NCBI RefSeq assembly: GCF_036327755.1
Contig: NZ_CP109596.1
Coordinates: forward strand, 868,001 to 932,000
DNA from: Nocardia sp. NBC_01503
Lineage (GTDB): Bacteria; Actinomycetota; Actinomycetes; Mycobacteriales; Mycobacteriaceae
Direction: 5' to 3'
DNA: 64,000 nucleotides
The position numbers and the translations under genes were made by a program. Below the pieces are notes generated by a model. It was given only the letters and a program-made list of their open reading frames with translations. It made no database searches and was not told the origin of the DNA. Position 1 is the first letter of the stretch. Each line of letters opens with the position of its first letter. This document shows positions 1 to 7,244 of the stretch, piece by piece.

Positions 1-731
1 TAGGCGTCCGCACGCGGCTGCCCGGCGCCCGCCACCAGCACCACATCGCTCTGCGCGCACAGCCGTGACCGCGCGTACCCGCTGATCCCGATAATGGTCG
101 CGCCCGACGACCGCGCCGCCGCCACCGAACCCACCGTGACCGAGTTCTCGCCGGTGCTGCTGATACCGACCACCACATCGCCCGCACCCAGGGCACGCGC
201 GCTGAGCTGTTGAATCACCGCATCGGCGGGGACCTCGCACCCCCGCCCACCGGTCACCAGCAGCAGCGCCAGGGCCTGCGCCGCTGGCCCGGATCCGCCA
301 TTGCCGATGATCAACACCCGCCGAGCTCGCGCGATAGCCGTTGCGGCGGTATCGAATTCCGCGTAGTCCAGCGCGCCCAGCGCATCGGAGAGCTGCCGTA
401 CCGATGCGTCGAAGTATGCCGGAACCCACTCTCGGCTCGCCGCCGCGTCCAACTGGGGATCGCGCGGCCGCCCCACCCCCGCATCCCGGATGAGCAGCAT
501 GCGCAGATGCTGAAATCCTTTGAACCCTAGGCTCTTACAGGTCCGGATCACGGTCGCGGGCGAGGTCCCGGCCCGGGCCGCCACATCGGCGGCCGACAGC
601 AGCGCCACCTCGTCCGGATGTTCCACGAACTGCACGGCGACCCGCTGCTCACTGGGGATCAGCGAGGGCAGCAGTGAACGCACGACGCCGAGGGTGCCGC
701 CGATCGGCGGATCACTGGGACTGGTGCTCAT
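1..731 (-). CDS. MurR/RpiR family transcriptional regulator (partial, runs off left edge)
   Basis: The start is ATG at 731 and at least 243 codons are present; the C-terminus lies beyond base 1. The N-terminal RpiR helix-turn-helix is readable as SAADVAARAGTSPATVIRTC at about residues 51-70. A SIS sugar-phosphate-binding domain follows, with IIGNGGSGPAA and VVGISSTGENSVTV, the loop that contacts phosphosugars. Members of this family are repressors or activators of sugar, amino-sugar or sialic-acid catabolism that sense phosphorylated sugars. The gene is divergent from the phenolic acid decarboxylase, with about 100 bp between them. The regulated genes probably lie off the left edge, so the inducer cannot be guessed. 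The family call is firm. Confidence 0.9.
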   Translation of the reverse strand, partial: MSTSPSDPPIGGTLGVVRSLLPSLIPSEQRVAVQFVEHPDEVALLSAADVAARAGTSPATVIRTCKSLGFKGFQHLRMLLIRDAGVGRPRDPQLDAAASREWVPAYFDASVRQLSDALGALDYAEFDTAATAIARARRVLIIGNGGSGPAAQALALLLVTGGRGCEVPADAVIQQLSARALGAGDVVVGISSTGENSVTVGSVAAARSSGATIIGISGYARSRLCAQSDVVLVAGAGQPRADA

Positions 732-822
732 AGGTCGTGTGTATCACGACGCCGATTGCGAACAGAGTGACGGATGAGCGACGCAACGCACCCCGGGCAC
801 ACCCGCCGACGGGTATCGGTAA

Positions 823-828
823 TAGCAT
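823..828 (+). promoter_or_regulatory. -10 box TAGCAT for leaderless padC
   Basis: TAGCAT fits the actinobacterial TANNNT -10 pattern and ends 6 nt before the ATG at 835, so transcription would begin at or next to the start codon. No Shine-Dalgarno sequence is visible upstream of that ATG. Confidence 0.5.
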
Positions 829-834
829 TTCCAC

Positions 835-1368
835 ATGGACGTAGATCGTTCCGCCACCGCCGCACCCGCAGCCGCACCCGGTGATCTGACCGGACTGGTC
901 GGTAAACATCTGATCTACGCGTATGAGAACGGCTGGAAGTACGAACTGTACGTACGCGATTCGGTGACGGTCAGCTTCCGCTGTCTGATCGGGCCGATGT
1001 TCGGGCGGTGGTCCACGCATCAGAGGGCGAAGATCGTGCAGCTGGACGGCGATATGTACAAGCTGGCCTGGGTCGAGCCGACCGGCACAACCACCGTGGT
1101 CATCGCCTGGTTGAGCGAACTCCGAGTGCACACCACCATCTGCTATCCGCAGTGGATGCTCGATTTTCCGGAGATCACACTCGGGCGCTACGAGGACGAT
1201 CTGGACGCGATCGTGGCCGCCCGCGATGCCGGGCCGACCTATCCGCTCACGCTGGTGGCCTCCACCGGCTTGATCACCTTCCTGGAATCCCGGCCGGCGG
1301 ATGACGACACCGTCATCGATTGCTCACCGAGCAAGCTGCCGGTGGATTACGCCAATCGGACCGGCTGA
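835..1368 (+). CDS. padC: Phenolic acid decarboxylase (PadC family)
   Basis: This 177-residue protein resembles bacterial phenolic acid decarboxylases, which decarboxylate p-coumaric, ferulic or caffeic acid to vinyl phenols without a cofactor, in the cytoplasm. The family core is visible: GKHLIYAYENGWKYELYV, then GPMFGRW and AWVEPTGT, and PQWMLDFPEIT. Residues aligning with the catalytic set of the Bacillus enzyme (two Tyr, Arg, Glu) are Tyr28, Tyr30, Arg58 and Glu81. There is an N-terminal extension of about 20 residues rich in Ala and Pro. The start is leaderless, with TAGCAT 6 nt upstream. A PadR repressor is usual beside padC, but here the neighbours are a MurR/RpiR and a TetR regulator. 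The family call is firm; the preferred substrate is unknown. Confidence 0.88.
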   Translation: MDVDRSATAAPAAAPGDLTGLVGKHLIYAYENGWKYELYVRDSVTVSFRCLIGPMFGRWSTHQRAKIVQLDGDMYKLAWVEPTGTTTVVIAWLSELRVHTTICYPQWMLDFPEITLGRYEDDLDAIVAARDAGPTYPLTLVASTGLITFLESRPADDDTVIDCSPSKLPVDYANRTG

Positions 1369-1415
1369 GCCGGGCGCTCGGATTGCCCGGGGCACCATCC
1401 GCTTCGGGGCAAACG

Positions 1416-1431
1416 TGTCCCGGGCGGGACA
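1416..1431. promoter_or_regulatory. 16-bp inverted repeat upstream of TetR gene
   Basis: TGTCCCG-GG-CGGGACA is a perfect 7-bp inverted repeat with a 2-nt centre. It lies 13-28 bp upstream of the -10 box at 1444-1449. The spacing would suit an autoregulatory TetR operator. Such a GC-rich hairpin could instead help terminate padC transcription; no U-tract follows. Confidence 0.45.
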
Positions 1432-1443
1432 TCGCCGTCACCC

Positions 1444-1449
1444 TAGGAT
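1444..1449 (+). promoter_or_regulatory. -10 box TAGGAT for leaderless TetR gene
   Basis: TAGGAT matches TANNNT and is followed after exactly 6 nt by the GTG at 1456, which has no ribosome-binding site in front of it. Confidence 0.5.
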
Positions 1450-1455
1450 GAGCGG

Positions 1456-2001
1456 GTGTCCGCAATGAAAGAGCAGATTCTGGCTGCCGCGACGCCCGTG
1501 CTGGCCCGGGATCGGGGCGCGTCCATGCAGGTGATCGCGCAGGCCGCCGGGGTCAGCCGGACGACATTGACGCGACTGTTCCCGACTCGCGACGCCTTGA
1601 TGACGGCCCTGTCCGAGCAGGTGCATGCGGCGGCGTCCGCGGCGCTCGATGCCGCCGAGTTGGTCGATACGCCATTCGAGACGGCGCTGACCACGCTGAC
1701 CACCAAGTTTCTGCCGCTGGCCCAGTTCTGGGGTGTGCTGTCGGTGGAGCCGCATCTGCTGCGTCAGCCCGAATACACCACGCGCGCAGACGATTTGATT
1801 CATCGGCTGGATGAGTTCTTCGCACGCGGCCAGCGTGCGGGACTGTTGCGCGCGGAGCTGTCGCCGCGCTGGTTGTCGTTCACACTGTTCGGGTTGTCCG
1901 AGACGGCCTGGTATCTGGTGCTGGATGAGCAGATGGGCGCACGTCAGGCGCCGGATTTCCTGGTTTCGATGCTGTTGAACGGCTCCGGCAAAGCCCGCTG
2001 A
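1456..2001 (+). CDS. TetR/AcrR family transcriptional regulator
   Basis: This is a 181-residue TetR protein. The N-terminal helix-turn-helix is readable as VIAQAAGVSRTTLTRLFPTR, about residues 22-41, and an all-helical ligand domain ends in a C-terminal effector region. The GTG start is preceded by TAGGAT at 6 nt and is probably leaderless. The flavin amine oxidase gene follows on the same strand 108 bp downstream, with palindromic sequence between them, so this regulator probably represses that oxidase and perhaps itself. The ligand is unknown; an amine is a guess from the neighbour. Confidence 0.85.
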   Translation: MSAMKEQILAAATPVLARDRGASMQVIAQAAGVSRTTLTRLFPTRDALMTALSEQVHAAASAALDAAELVDTPFETALTTLTTKFLPLAQFWGVLSVEPHLLRQPEYTTRADDLIHRLDEFFARGQRAGLLRAELSPRWLSFTLFGLSETAWYLVLDEQMGARQAPDFLVSMLLNGSGKAR

Positions 2002-2015
2002 CCAGCCCCTACGAG

Positions 2016-2027
2016 TGACTCGAGTCA
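2016..2027. promoter_or_regulatory. Perfect 12-bp palindrome upstream of amine oxidase
   Basis: TGACTCGAGTCA is a perfect palindrome in the 108-bp gap between the TetR gene and the amine oxidase gene. A second, AT-richer near-palindrome, GGTACAACATTGTCC, follows about 30 bp later at 2058-2072. Either could be the TetR operator. Confidence 0.4.
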
Positions 2028-2109
2028 TTGCCATTCCGGATACAGGTCCGCTACTTTTGGTACAACATTGTCCCATTAGAGTTGAGTATGTACCGGAAGG
2101 ATATTTGTC

Positions 2110-3384
2110 GTGTCGACAGTGCTGGTGATCGGGGCCGGAATGGCCGGACTCACCGCGGCCCGCGATCTGACCCGAGCGGGTCATCAGGTCACCGTGCTGG
2201 AGGCCCGCGATCGGGTGGGCGGCCGGCTGTGGACCGATCGCGGCTGGCCGGACGCACCGGTGGATCTGGGCGCGTCCTGGATTCACGGCATCGACGACAA
2301 TCCGCTCACCGAACTGCGCGATGAATTCGCGCTGCCGACGGTGGTGCTCAACCAGGACGTCATCACCGCGTACAGCGGCGGACGGCGACTGGACCCGATC
2401 GCGTTGCGCGAGTTCGAGACTCAGCTCACCGCTGTCGAGTCCGCGATGGAAGAGCTTGCGGCACAGCCGGAATTCGCGCAGCGCTCGATGGCCGCCGGAA
2501 CCGAACTGGCCCTGGACCAGGTGCCGTTGACCGGCGATTCGGCCGAGCGCATGCGGAATATCATGCGCATGTTCGCTCAGGACGACTCCGGCGCGGACGC
2601 CGAACAGGTCGCGTTGTGGGTGATGGACACCGATGAGATCCACAGCGGCGATCAGGAGGTGTTCCCCGGCGGCTACGACCAGCTCACCACCCGCCTGGCC
2701 GATGGTCTCGACGTGCGCCTGCGCCATGTCGTCGGCCATATCACGCACTCCGACAACGGAGTTCGAGTCGAGACCGACCGTGGCCCGTTCCACGCCGACC
2801 GAGTCCTGGTCACCGTGCCATTGGGCGTCCTGAAGGCCGATGCGATCTCGTTCGATCCGCCGCTGCCCGCCGCCAAACAGCACGCCATCCGCGCCCTGGG
2901 CATGGGTGTCTACAACAAGCTGTACCTGCGCTTCGACCGTCACTTCTGGGATGACGCCGACTGGATCATGGAGTTCGCCCCCGACCGCGGCTCGGCCACC
3001 GGCTGGTTCCCGCTCCACAAGGTCAGCGGGCTGCCGGTGATCGTCGCCCTGCGCGGCGGTTCGGTCGCGCGCCGCATCGAGCGACTCGACGACCCGACCA
3101 CCGTCGCCGAGGGCATGGATTCACTACGCCGAATGTACGGCGCGGATATCCCGGAACCCCTGGGCTACAAGATAACTCGCTGGTCGAAGGACCCCTACGC
3201 CCGCGGCTCCTACTCCTATCCCGGCGTAAACGCCGTCCCCGCCGACCGCGACACCCTCGCCGCCCCCATCGACCACCGAGTCTTCTTCGCCGGTGAGGCC
3301 ACCCACGACACCGACGCCACCACGGTCCACGGCGCACTGCTCTCGGGCCGCCGCGAAGCCGCCCGCATCAACGCCCTCGGCTGA
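2110..3384 (+). CDS. FAD-dependent flavin amine oxidase (monoamine/polyamine oxidase family)
   Basis: This 424-residue protein has the classic flavin amine oxidase layout. An N-terminal dinucleotide-binding fold reads [17 protein letters not shown], followed by the FAD ribose Glu in [13 protein letters not shown] and then GASWIHG. At the C-terminus the second FAD-binding segment reads [18 protein letters not shown]. The family oxidises primary or secondary amines to imines with release of hydrogen peroxide. There is no signal peptide, so it is cytoplasmic. The start is GTG at 2110 after an AAGGA-like element. The gene follows a TetR regulator and ends at a convergent terminator. The substrate, for example a polyamine, is not determined. 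Confidence 0.88.
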   Translation: MSTVLVIGAGMAGLTAARDLTRAGHQVTVLEARDRVGGRLWTDRGWPDAPVDLGASWIHGIDDNPLTELRDEFALPTVVLNQDVITAYSGGRRLDPIALREFETQLTAVESAMEELAAQPEFAQRSMAAGTELALDQVPLTGDSAERMRNIMRMFAQDDSGADAEQVALWVMDTDEIHSGDQEVFPGGYDQLTTRLADGLDVRLRHVVGHITHSDNGVRVETDRGPFHADRVLVTVPLGVLKADAISFDPPLPAAKQHAIRALGMGVYNKLYLRFDRHFWDDADWIMEFAPDRGSATGWFPLHKVSGLPVIVALRGGSVARRIERLDDPTTVAEGMDSLRRMYGADIPEPLGYKITRWSKDPYARGSYSYPGVNAVPADRDTLAAPIDHRVFFAGEATHDTDATTVHGALLSGRREAARINALG

Positions 3385-3390
3385 GATGGA

Positions 3391-3421
3391 TGTCCCCGGC
3401 GCAACCGCCCAGCCGGGGACA
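3391..3421. terminator. Bidirectional hairpin terminator
   Basis: TGTCCCCGGC and GCCGGGGACA form a perfect 10-bp stem with an 11-nt loop. It sits between the converging ends of the amine oxidase gene (3384) and the DUF397 gene (3443). There is no long U-tract, as is usual for actinobacteria. Confidence 0.65.
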
Positions 3422-3442
3422 AACCCGCTAATCCATTGCGGC

Positions 3443-3634
3443 TCAGCGGTCCCAGACGCCACTGGCGAGGAAGCGGTCCCACTGGTCGCCGGTGAAGAAC
3501 AGTTCCGGGCCACCCGGATTCTTCGAGTCGCGCACACCGACGCGAGTCGTGTCGAGATAGACCTCCACGCACTCGTTCCCTTGCGCGGACCGGCTGGACT
3601 TGAACCAAGTGCGGATGGGCGGGTTATTGGTCAC
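3443..3634 (-). CDS. DUF397 domain small protein
   Basis: This 63-residue protein is a single DUF397 domain: WFKSSRSAQGNECVEV, then VGVRDSKNPGGPELFF and WDRFL. DUF397 proteins are small actinomycete proteins nearly always encoded next to an XRE/DUF5753 regulator. In Streptomyces such pairs (WhiJ and AbaA-like loci) influence development and antibiotic production, possibly with the small protein acting as a partner of the regulator. The GTG start overlaps the stop codon of the XRE gene by GTGA, so translation is coupled. The molecular function is not known. Confidence 0.9.
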   Translation of the reverse strand: MTNNPPIRTWFKSSRSAQGNECVEVYLDTTRVGVRDSKNPGGPELFFTGDQWDRFLASGVWDR

Positions 3635-4524
3635 GCCGCGTACTCCTTCGCAATTTTCAGCACCAGTTTCCTGGTGTCGTCTTCGGTCAACGCTACCTGC
3701 TGAATGCCGTCGATCGCCTGCCTGTACCGGGCGATCACATCGTCACGTTCCAGGTAGAGCGCGCCCTCCGGCCCTTCGGTATAGATGACAGGGGGCTCTA
3801 CCAAACGGCTTGTCGTCGGCGGGAAGTCGAGCAAGGTGAACGATTGCACCACCAGTCCCGGGTACATACCAACCCCATGGGGAACGGCTCGGATCGAGAC
3901 ATTCGATCGTTCACTCAGCTCCGCGAGACGTTGCAGTTGGCCAGCCATTACATGCGCCCCACCGGGCTGGTGGAGCAAAACCGACTCGGACACGAACGCG
4001 TCCAAATGCAAGTCGTCGTCGGTCAGGCGGGCCTGCCGGCGGGCGGCCAATTCCAGCCTGCGCTCGATATCGACAGCGGATAGACCGGAGACCGTCGCAT
4101 TGATGATCGCCCGCCGGTACTCCGAAGTCTGCAAGATGCCGGGCATGAGGACGAGTTGGTGCGAAGTCATGCGACGAGCACCGGTCTCGAGCTTCAAATA
4201 GTGGTCGAACCATGTGCCGTATTGCCCCGCGTAGGACTGCCACCAGCCTTTGTGGGTTCCTTGTTCCTTGGCGGCTTTGGCAAGTCGGCGAACCTCGTCC
4301 CAAAGCTCCAAAGCCTCAGCGCGTTCGGACGGGCTGGCCGCATAGAAGTCGAGTAGCCGCTCCAATTGCGGCGTCGACAGCTTGGTTGGTAGCCCTTCCT
4401 CCATGCGCATCACCGTCTGCTTCGAGGTGTCCGCATGCAACCCGGCCGAGAGAAGGGATCTCTCGTTCCGAAGGGCGCGGAGGAATCGCCCGAATGCCCT
4501 GCGAGGGACCGTAGTTCCGGCCAT
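3631..4524 (-). CDS. XRE-family regulator with DUF5753 domain
   Basis: The protein has 297 residues from the chosen ATG at 4524 (MAGTTVPRR); in-frame codons extend upstream to 4614 but look unlike coding. The N-terminal XRE helix-turn-helix covers about residues 10-65, with SAGLHADTSKQTVMRMEEG. A DUF5753 domain follows from about residue 95 to the end, with FDHYLKLETGARRM, the LMPGILQTSEYRRA motif and a C-terminal EGALYLE segment. It forms a WhiJ-type pair with the overlapping DUF397 gene. A perfect 10-bp inverted repeat lies 58-94 bp upstream of the start. The target genes are unknown; the divergent small ORFs are candidates. Confidence 0.9.
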   Translation of the reverse strand: MAGTTVPRRAFGRFLRALRNERSLLSAGLHADTSKQTVMRMEEGLPTKLSTPQLERLLDFYAASPSERAEALELWDEVRRLAKAAKEQGTHKGWWQSYAGQYGTWFDHYLKLETGARRMTSHQLVLMPGILQTSEYRRAIINATVSGLSAVDIERRLELAARRQARLTDDDLHLDAFVSESVLLHQPGGAHVMAGQLQRLAELSERSNVSIRAVPHGVGMYPGLVVQSFTLLDFPPTTSRLVEPPVIYTEGPEGALYLERDDVIARYRQAIDGIQQVALTEDDTRKLVLKIAKEYAA

Positions 4525-4581
4525 TTCATTAGCCTCACTATCTGGGGATCGCCATGGTGGACCGCAGTTTGGTGACGGCCC

Positions 4582-4618
4582 CACAGTGGACGGCCGTACA
4601 GAAATCCGGTCCACTGTG
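4582..4618. promoter_or_regulatory. Inverted repeat, likely regulator-binding site
   Basis: CACAGTGGAC (4582-4591) and GTCCACTGTG (4609-4618) are exact reverse complements separated by 17 nt. The site lies in the gap between the XRE/DUF5753 gene and the divergent small-ORF cluster. Half-sites with centres 27 bp apart are in near-register on the helix, which suits a dimeric or tetrameric repressor. A hairpin in the leader RNA is the alternative. Confidence 0.45.
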
Positions 4619-4771
4619 CGGATCCATCATAATTCCTGGAATCAAGGTTGATGGACGTTCCAGCAGACCAATTCTGTTGTCTACTTGAGCAATAGCACCA
4701 GATAGCGCCATTGGGATTACCGTCGGCGCTTCCAACCCGATGAAGTCGAGCATTCGCAAAGGATGGCCGAG

Positions 4772-4999
4772 ATGCCTTGGGACACATGGATTCTGCTCGG
4801 AATAACGGGATTGTGTATTGCGGTCATCTGTTGGGCCGCTTGGGGTTTCTATCAGGAGGGTCGCCGCGATGCCCAGTTTCTCCGACTCCAACTCGGGACA
4901 GGCGGATACCTCACCGTCCCCGTCGCGAGCAGGCGACGAATGGGACGGCTGCACCGAGGGCAGCACCGAGCCCGACATTTCGCCCACGCAGGGTGGTGA
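4772..4999 (+). CDS. Hypothetical small protein with one transmembrane helix
   Basis: The ORF encodes 75 residues from the ATG at 4772, which has AAAGGA about 6 nt upstream; an in-frame ATG at 4763 is the alternative. The first part, TWILLGITGLCIAVICWAAW, is a convincing membrane helix followed by a basic stretch. The rest overlaps the ORF at 4869 in another frame, and its third-base composition is poorer there, so the true C-terminus is doubtful. It is divergent from the XRE/DUF5753 gene, where small membrane proteins are often seen. No family was recognised. Confidence 0.4.
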   Translation: MPWDTWILLGITGLCIAVICWAAWGFYQEGRRDAQFLRLQLGTGGYLTVPVASRRRMGRLHRGQHRARHFAHAGW

Positions 5000-5003
5000 G
5001 TAA
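4869..5003 (+). CDS. Hypothetical small acidic protein
   Basis: A 44-residue acidic, Ser-rich ORF starts at an ATG preceded by a strong AGGAGG element with good spacing. Third codon positions are strongly G or C in this frame, better than in the overlapping membrane ORF. It ends 3 nt before the next small gene at 5007. Taken with the DUF397 pair, it may belong to the same regulatory cassette. No family was recognised; the gene call rests on the ribosome-binding site and codon use. Confidence 0.4.
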   Translation: MPSFSDSNSGQADTSPSPSRAGDEWDGCTEGSTEPDISPTQGGE

Positions 5004-5006
5004 GCG

Positions 5007-5240
5007 ATGACCAATCCCTATATCGCCCCGGCGAGCCTGCCCAGGCGGACACCTACGGACAATATCGATCAAGGTCCGGCCCGGCATGCGAAACCGACTG
5101 TCCACCTGCCACTTTCGGATCAGGATATTGCCGCACTACTGGAGTTGCACGGTCCTCGATGCGCGGCCGACGGCTGCGAACTGCGCACCTATCTCCTCGA
5201 ATTGCAGACCGCACGCCACAACGACAACGAGCCATCATGA
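5007..5240 (+). CDS. Hypothetical protein, 77 residues
   Basis: This is a small soluble protein with an N-terminal Pro-rich stretch and a predicted helical C-terminal half: LSDQDIAALLELHGPRC, then CELRTYLLELQ. Two Cys residues are present near the middle. It begins 3 nt after the preceding small ORF, which suggests co-transcription. The domain was not recognised. Codon use is typical of the window, so it is likely to be expressed. Confidence 0.5.
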   Translation: MTNPYIAPASLPRRTPTDNIDQGPARHAKPTVHLPLSDQDIAALLELHGPRCAADGCELRTYLLELQTARHNDNEPS

Positions 5241-5422
5241 CCCGTCGTCACACAAAATCACCCGGGCATCCATTCAACCTTCGCCTACGCCGCCACATGC
5301 GTATCCGCGAAAGCCCCCGCGGTGCCGCCCCGAATTCTGGACGAGTGATCACCGGGAACCGAGGGTCGGCACCCGGTGTGTCGCCACCATCAGTTCCTGG
5401 TGATCGTATGTCCAGAGGGTAG
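5237..5422 (+). CDS. Possible small basic protein
   Basis: A 61-residue Arg/Ser/Pro-rich ORF overlaps the stop codon of the 5007-5240 gene by ATGA. There is no recognisable domain and the composition resembles random GC-rich sequence. Only the coupling geometry supports it. Apart from it, the stretch 5241-5422 holds nothing I can identify. Confidence 0.2.
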   Translation: MTRRHTKSPGHPFNLRLRRHMRIRESPRGAAPNSGRVITGNRGSAPGVSPPSVPGDRMSRG

Positions 5423-5470
5423 TTACGGTCGGCGGGCGCGGAGTACGCCGTCGAAGTCGGGGTGGGTCAT
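5423..5470 (-). pseudogene. Nitroreductase-family N-terminal stub (15 codons)
   Basis: ATG at 5470 overlaps the stop of the enoyl-CoA hydratase gene by ATGA and opens the peptide MTHPDFDGVLRARRP before a TAA. The pattern DFDxVLRARR is how many actinobacterial nitroreductase-family proteins begin, shortly before their FMN-binding Arg-Arg segment. The rest of the gene is absent. I read this as the 5' end of an operon gene whose body was deleted. A chance short ORF is possible but the coupling and sequence fit argue against it. Confidence 0.5.
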
Positions 5471-6279
5471 GATTCGGGCAGGTCCTTCCATTCTTCGGAC
5501 AGTCGCGCCGACCAGATCGGTGCGCGGTGTTCCAGCAATGCGCGCACGCCCTCGGCGGCGTCGGGACCGCCCATCACCCGCAGGTGCAGTTCGGTCTCGA
5601 GTTCGGCCACGCGGCCGGGCTGGTAGCCGCGAACCGCGGTGTCCCACAACAGTCTTTTGCACAGTGCCGCCGACATGGGGGCCACATTGGCGGCCATGTC
5701 CCGAGCCTGTTCCAGTGCTACCGGAAGCACCTGTGCGGCGGGCAGTGCCCGGCTGGCCAGTCCGAGTCGGCACGCCTCAATACCGTCGAATCTGCGTCCG
5801 GAGAGCAGAATGTCGGCCGCCACCGCAATACCGGCGACCCGGGCCACCGTCCAATGCGCCATGGCATCGGGCAGTACGCCGAGCCGCACCTGTGGAATGG
5901 CATAGCGGGCGTCGGCAGCGATGATCCGGATATCGGTCTGCATGGCCAGGGTCATACCGATCCCGATCGCATGGCCGTTGACCGCGGCGATCACCGGTTT
6001 ACGCAATTCGAAGGCCGCGGGATTCACCGGCGAGGCCGAAAACTCAGCGCTGTCCGGCTTTTCGAACGTGTCCGCACCGCCACCCAGATCCGCTCCGGCA
6101 CAGAACGCCGACCCCGCGCCGGTCAACACGAGCACCCGCACCGAATCGTCGGCGTCGAGTTCGCGGTACGCCTGTCCGAGTGCCCGGCCCATCGCACCGG
6201 TGAAGGCATTGCGGCGCTCGGGCCGATTGAGCGTCAAAATGGCTACACCGCCGTCGATTTCGACGCGCAAGTCACTCAT
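5467..6279 (-). CDS. Enoyl-CoA hydratase/isomerase (crotonase) family protein
   Basis: The protein has 270 residues from ATG 6279. The crotonase fold is clear: VAILTLNRPERRNAFTG at the start, the oxyanion-hole segment AGSAFCAGADLGG near residue 65, then AVNGHAIGIGMTLAMQTDI. After that comes QVRLGVLPDAMAHWTVARV, where typical hydratases carry a second catalytic Glu; the Pro-Asp reading here makes hydratase chemistry less certain. Substrates are acyl-CoA thioesters. The start overlaps the TGA of an LLM oxidoreductase remnant and the stop overlaps a nitroreductase stub, so this is the only whole gene left of a coupled operon. It may still be functional, but the pathway around it is broken. Confidence 0.88.
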   Translation of the reverse strand: MSDLRVEIDGGVAILTLNRPERRNAFTGAMGRALGQAYRELDADDSVRVLVLTGAGSAFCAGADLGGGADTFEKPDSAEFSASPVNPAAFELRKPVIAAVNGHAIGIGMTLAMQTDIRIIAADARYAIPQVRLGVLPDAMAHWTVARVAGIAVAADILLSGRRFDGIEACRLGLASRALPAAQVLPVALEQARDMAANVAPMSAALCKRLLWDTAVRGYQPGRVAELETELHLRVMGGPDAAEGVRALLEHRAPIWSARLSEEWKDLPES

Positions 6280-6419
6280 GAGATGCCCTTCAGTACGGTG
6301 ATCAGATCGGTCACATGCTGTGCCGAGACGTCGTATCCCGGGAAATAGCAGCAGATCCGGTCGGCGTACGCCCCGAAGCGCGCCACGATGGCGGCGGCGC
6401 AATCCCCGGCCGTGGTGGA
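6276..6419 (-). pseudogene. C-terminal remnant of an LLM-class F420/flavin oxidoreductase
   Basis: The minus strand upstream of the enoyl-CoA hydratase encodes AAAIVARFGAYADRICCYF followed by PGYDVSAQHVTDLITVLKG, ending in a TGA that overlaps the next start by ATGA. This is typical of the C-terminus of luciferase-like F420-dependent oxidoreductases. Upstream in this frame a TGA occurs at 6420-6422, so at most 47 codons remain where a full gene has about 300. The remnant abuts a TetR tail on the opposite strand. The exact junction lies somewhere in 6349-6418. Confidence 0.7.
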
Positions 6420-6549
6420 TCAATTGCTGGTCACCGTGTACGGCATTACCGCGGCCACGGTCGAGGATCCCCACGGCTGGCCGCGCGAGCGCATCGAAGC
6501 CCTCATCGACCGCACGCTGACTTCGGTCGGTATCGCAGTGGGCGGATAG
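6388..6549 (+). pseudogene. C-terminal remnant of a TetR-family regulator
   Basis: The plus strand encodes about 53 codons, including VYGITAATVEDPHGWPRERI and EALIDRTLTSVG before a TAG. This resembles the last helix region of TetR-family proteins and has no DNA-binding domain. It points away from the LLM remnant, so the two look like the 3' ends of a formerly divergent regulator-enzyme pair whose shared 5' halves were deleted together. It could be read from the ATG at 6388 but would not bind DNA. Confidence 0.65.
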
Positions 6550-6567
6550 CGCTGGCGGACAGGACAT

Positions 6568-7167
6568 TCAGCCGCGCTGCGACGGCTTTCCCTGCGCCGC
6601 CATCACATACAGGGCCTCGGAGAAGCCCGAGACGAACGGCTCCGGATCACCGCCGCGCGCCAGCGCGTGGAATGTGGTGGTACCGGAGAGGATTTCGAAC
6701 AGCAGATCGACGTCCACGCCCGGCGGAATGCGACCGTCGTCCACCGCGCCATCGAGTAGTTCGGCGAACGCCTTGCGCACCGGCGCGCCGATGGCCAGCA
6801 ACCTGCGCCGCGCCTGATCGGTTTGCGAATCCGCGAGCAGGCCGGGCACCCCGGCGCGGGCCGCGGGACTGTCGGCGCGGGCCAGGAAGATGCGCACCCA
6901 GGTCGCCAGATCGGCGCGCAGATCTCCGGTCGAATCGGGTAGGTTGTGCCCGCCCGGACCGTGAATCGCCTCCTCCAACAAGGCTTGCCGGGTCGGCCAG
7001 CGACGGTAGATGGCCGGCGTGTTCACACCCGCTCGCTTGGCGATGGCCACCACGGTGGCCCCCTGGTAACCGACCTCGCCGAGCAGGTGCCGCGCGGCAA
7101 CGAGGACCGCCAGGTCCTTATCGGCGTCGCGGGGGCGTCCGGGTCGGGGCGTGGCATCCGGATTCAC
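6568..7167 (-). CDS. TetR/AcrR family transcriptional regulator
   Basis: This 199-residue protein has an N-terminal helix-turn-helix: GATVVAIAKRAGVNTPAIYR with the following RWPTRQALL. The C-terminal domain matches the common actinobacterial TetR form, with a segment RIPPGVDVDLLFEILSGTTT. The GTG start at 7167 is probably leaderless, with TACTAT ending 6 nt upstream. The TetR tail on the other strand ends 18 bp from its stop. No enzyme partner is obvious: the nearest genes are a double Lrp regulator and the decayed operon, so its target may have been lost. Confidence 0.85.
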   Translation of the reverse strand: MNPDATPRPGRPRDADKDLAVLVAARHLLGEVGYQGATVVAIAKRAGVNTPAIYRRWPTRQALLEEAIHGPGGHNLPDSTGDLRADLATWVRIFLARADSPAARAGVPGLLADSQTDQARRRLLAIGAPVRKAFAELLDGAVDDGRIPPGVDVDLLFEILSGTTTFHALARGGDPEPFVSGFSEALYVMAAQGKPSQRG

Positions 7168-7173
7168 AATTAC

Positions 7174-7179
7174 ATAGTA
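7174..7179 (-). promoter_or_regulatory. -10 box TACTAT for leaderless TetR gene
   Basis: On the minus strand TACTAT ends 6 nt before the GTG at 7167. The surrounding stretch is unusually AT-rich for this window. Confidence 0.45.
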
Positions 7180-7244
7180 GCTTGTTACGTTATTTCACCC
7201 AGGCAAAGGGGGAGCGCTATTCCCGAAACGGCCTGGCCCCACGG

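Noticed and set aside
1438..3018. 526-codon antisense ORF over the TetR and amine oxidase genes
   Set aside because: It has no domain, is rich in Arg, Gly, Gln and His as expected for a shadow frame, and lies opposite two well-supported genes.
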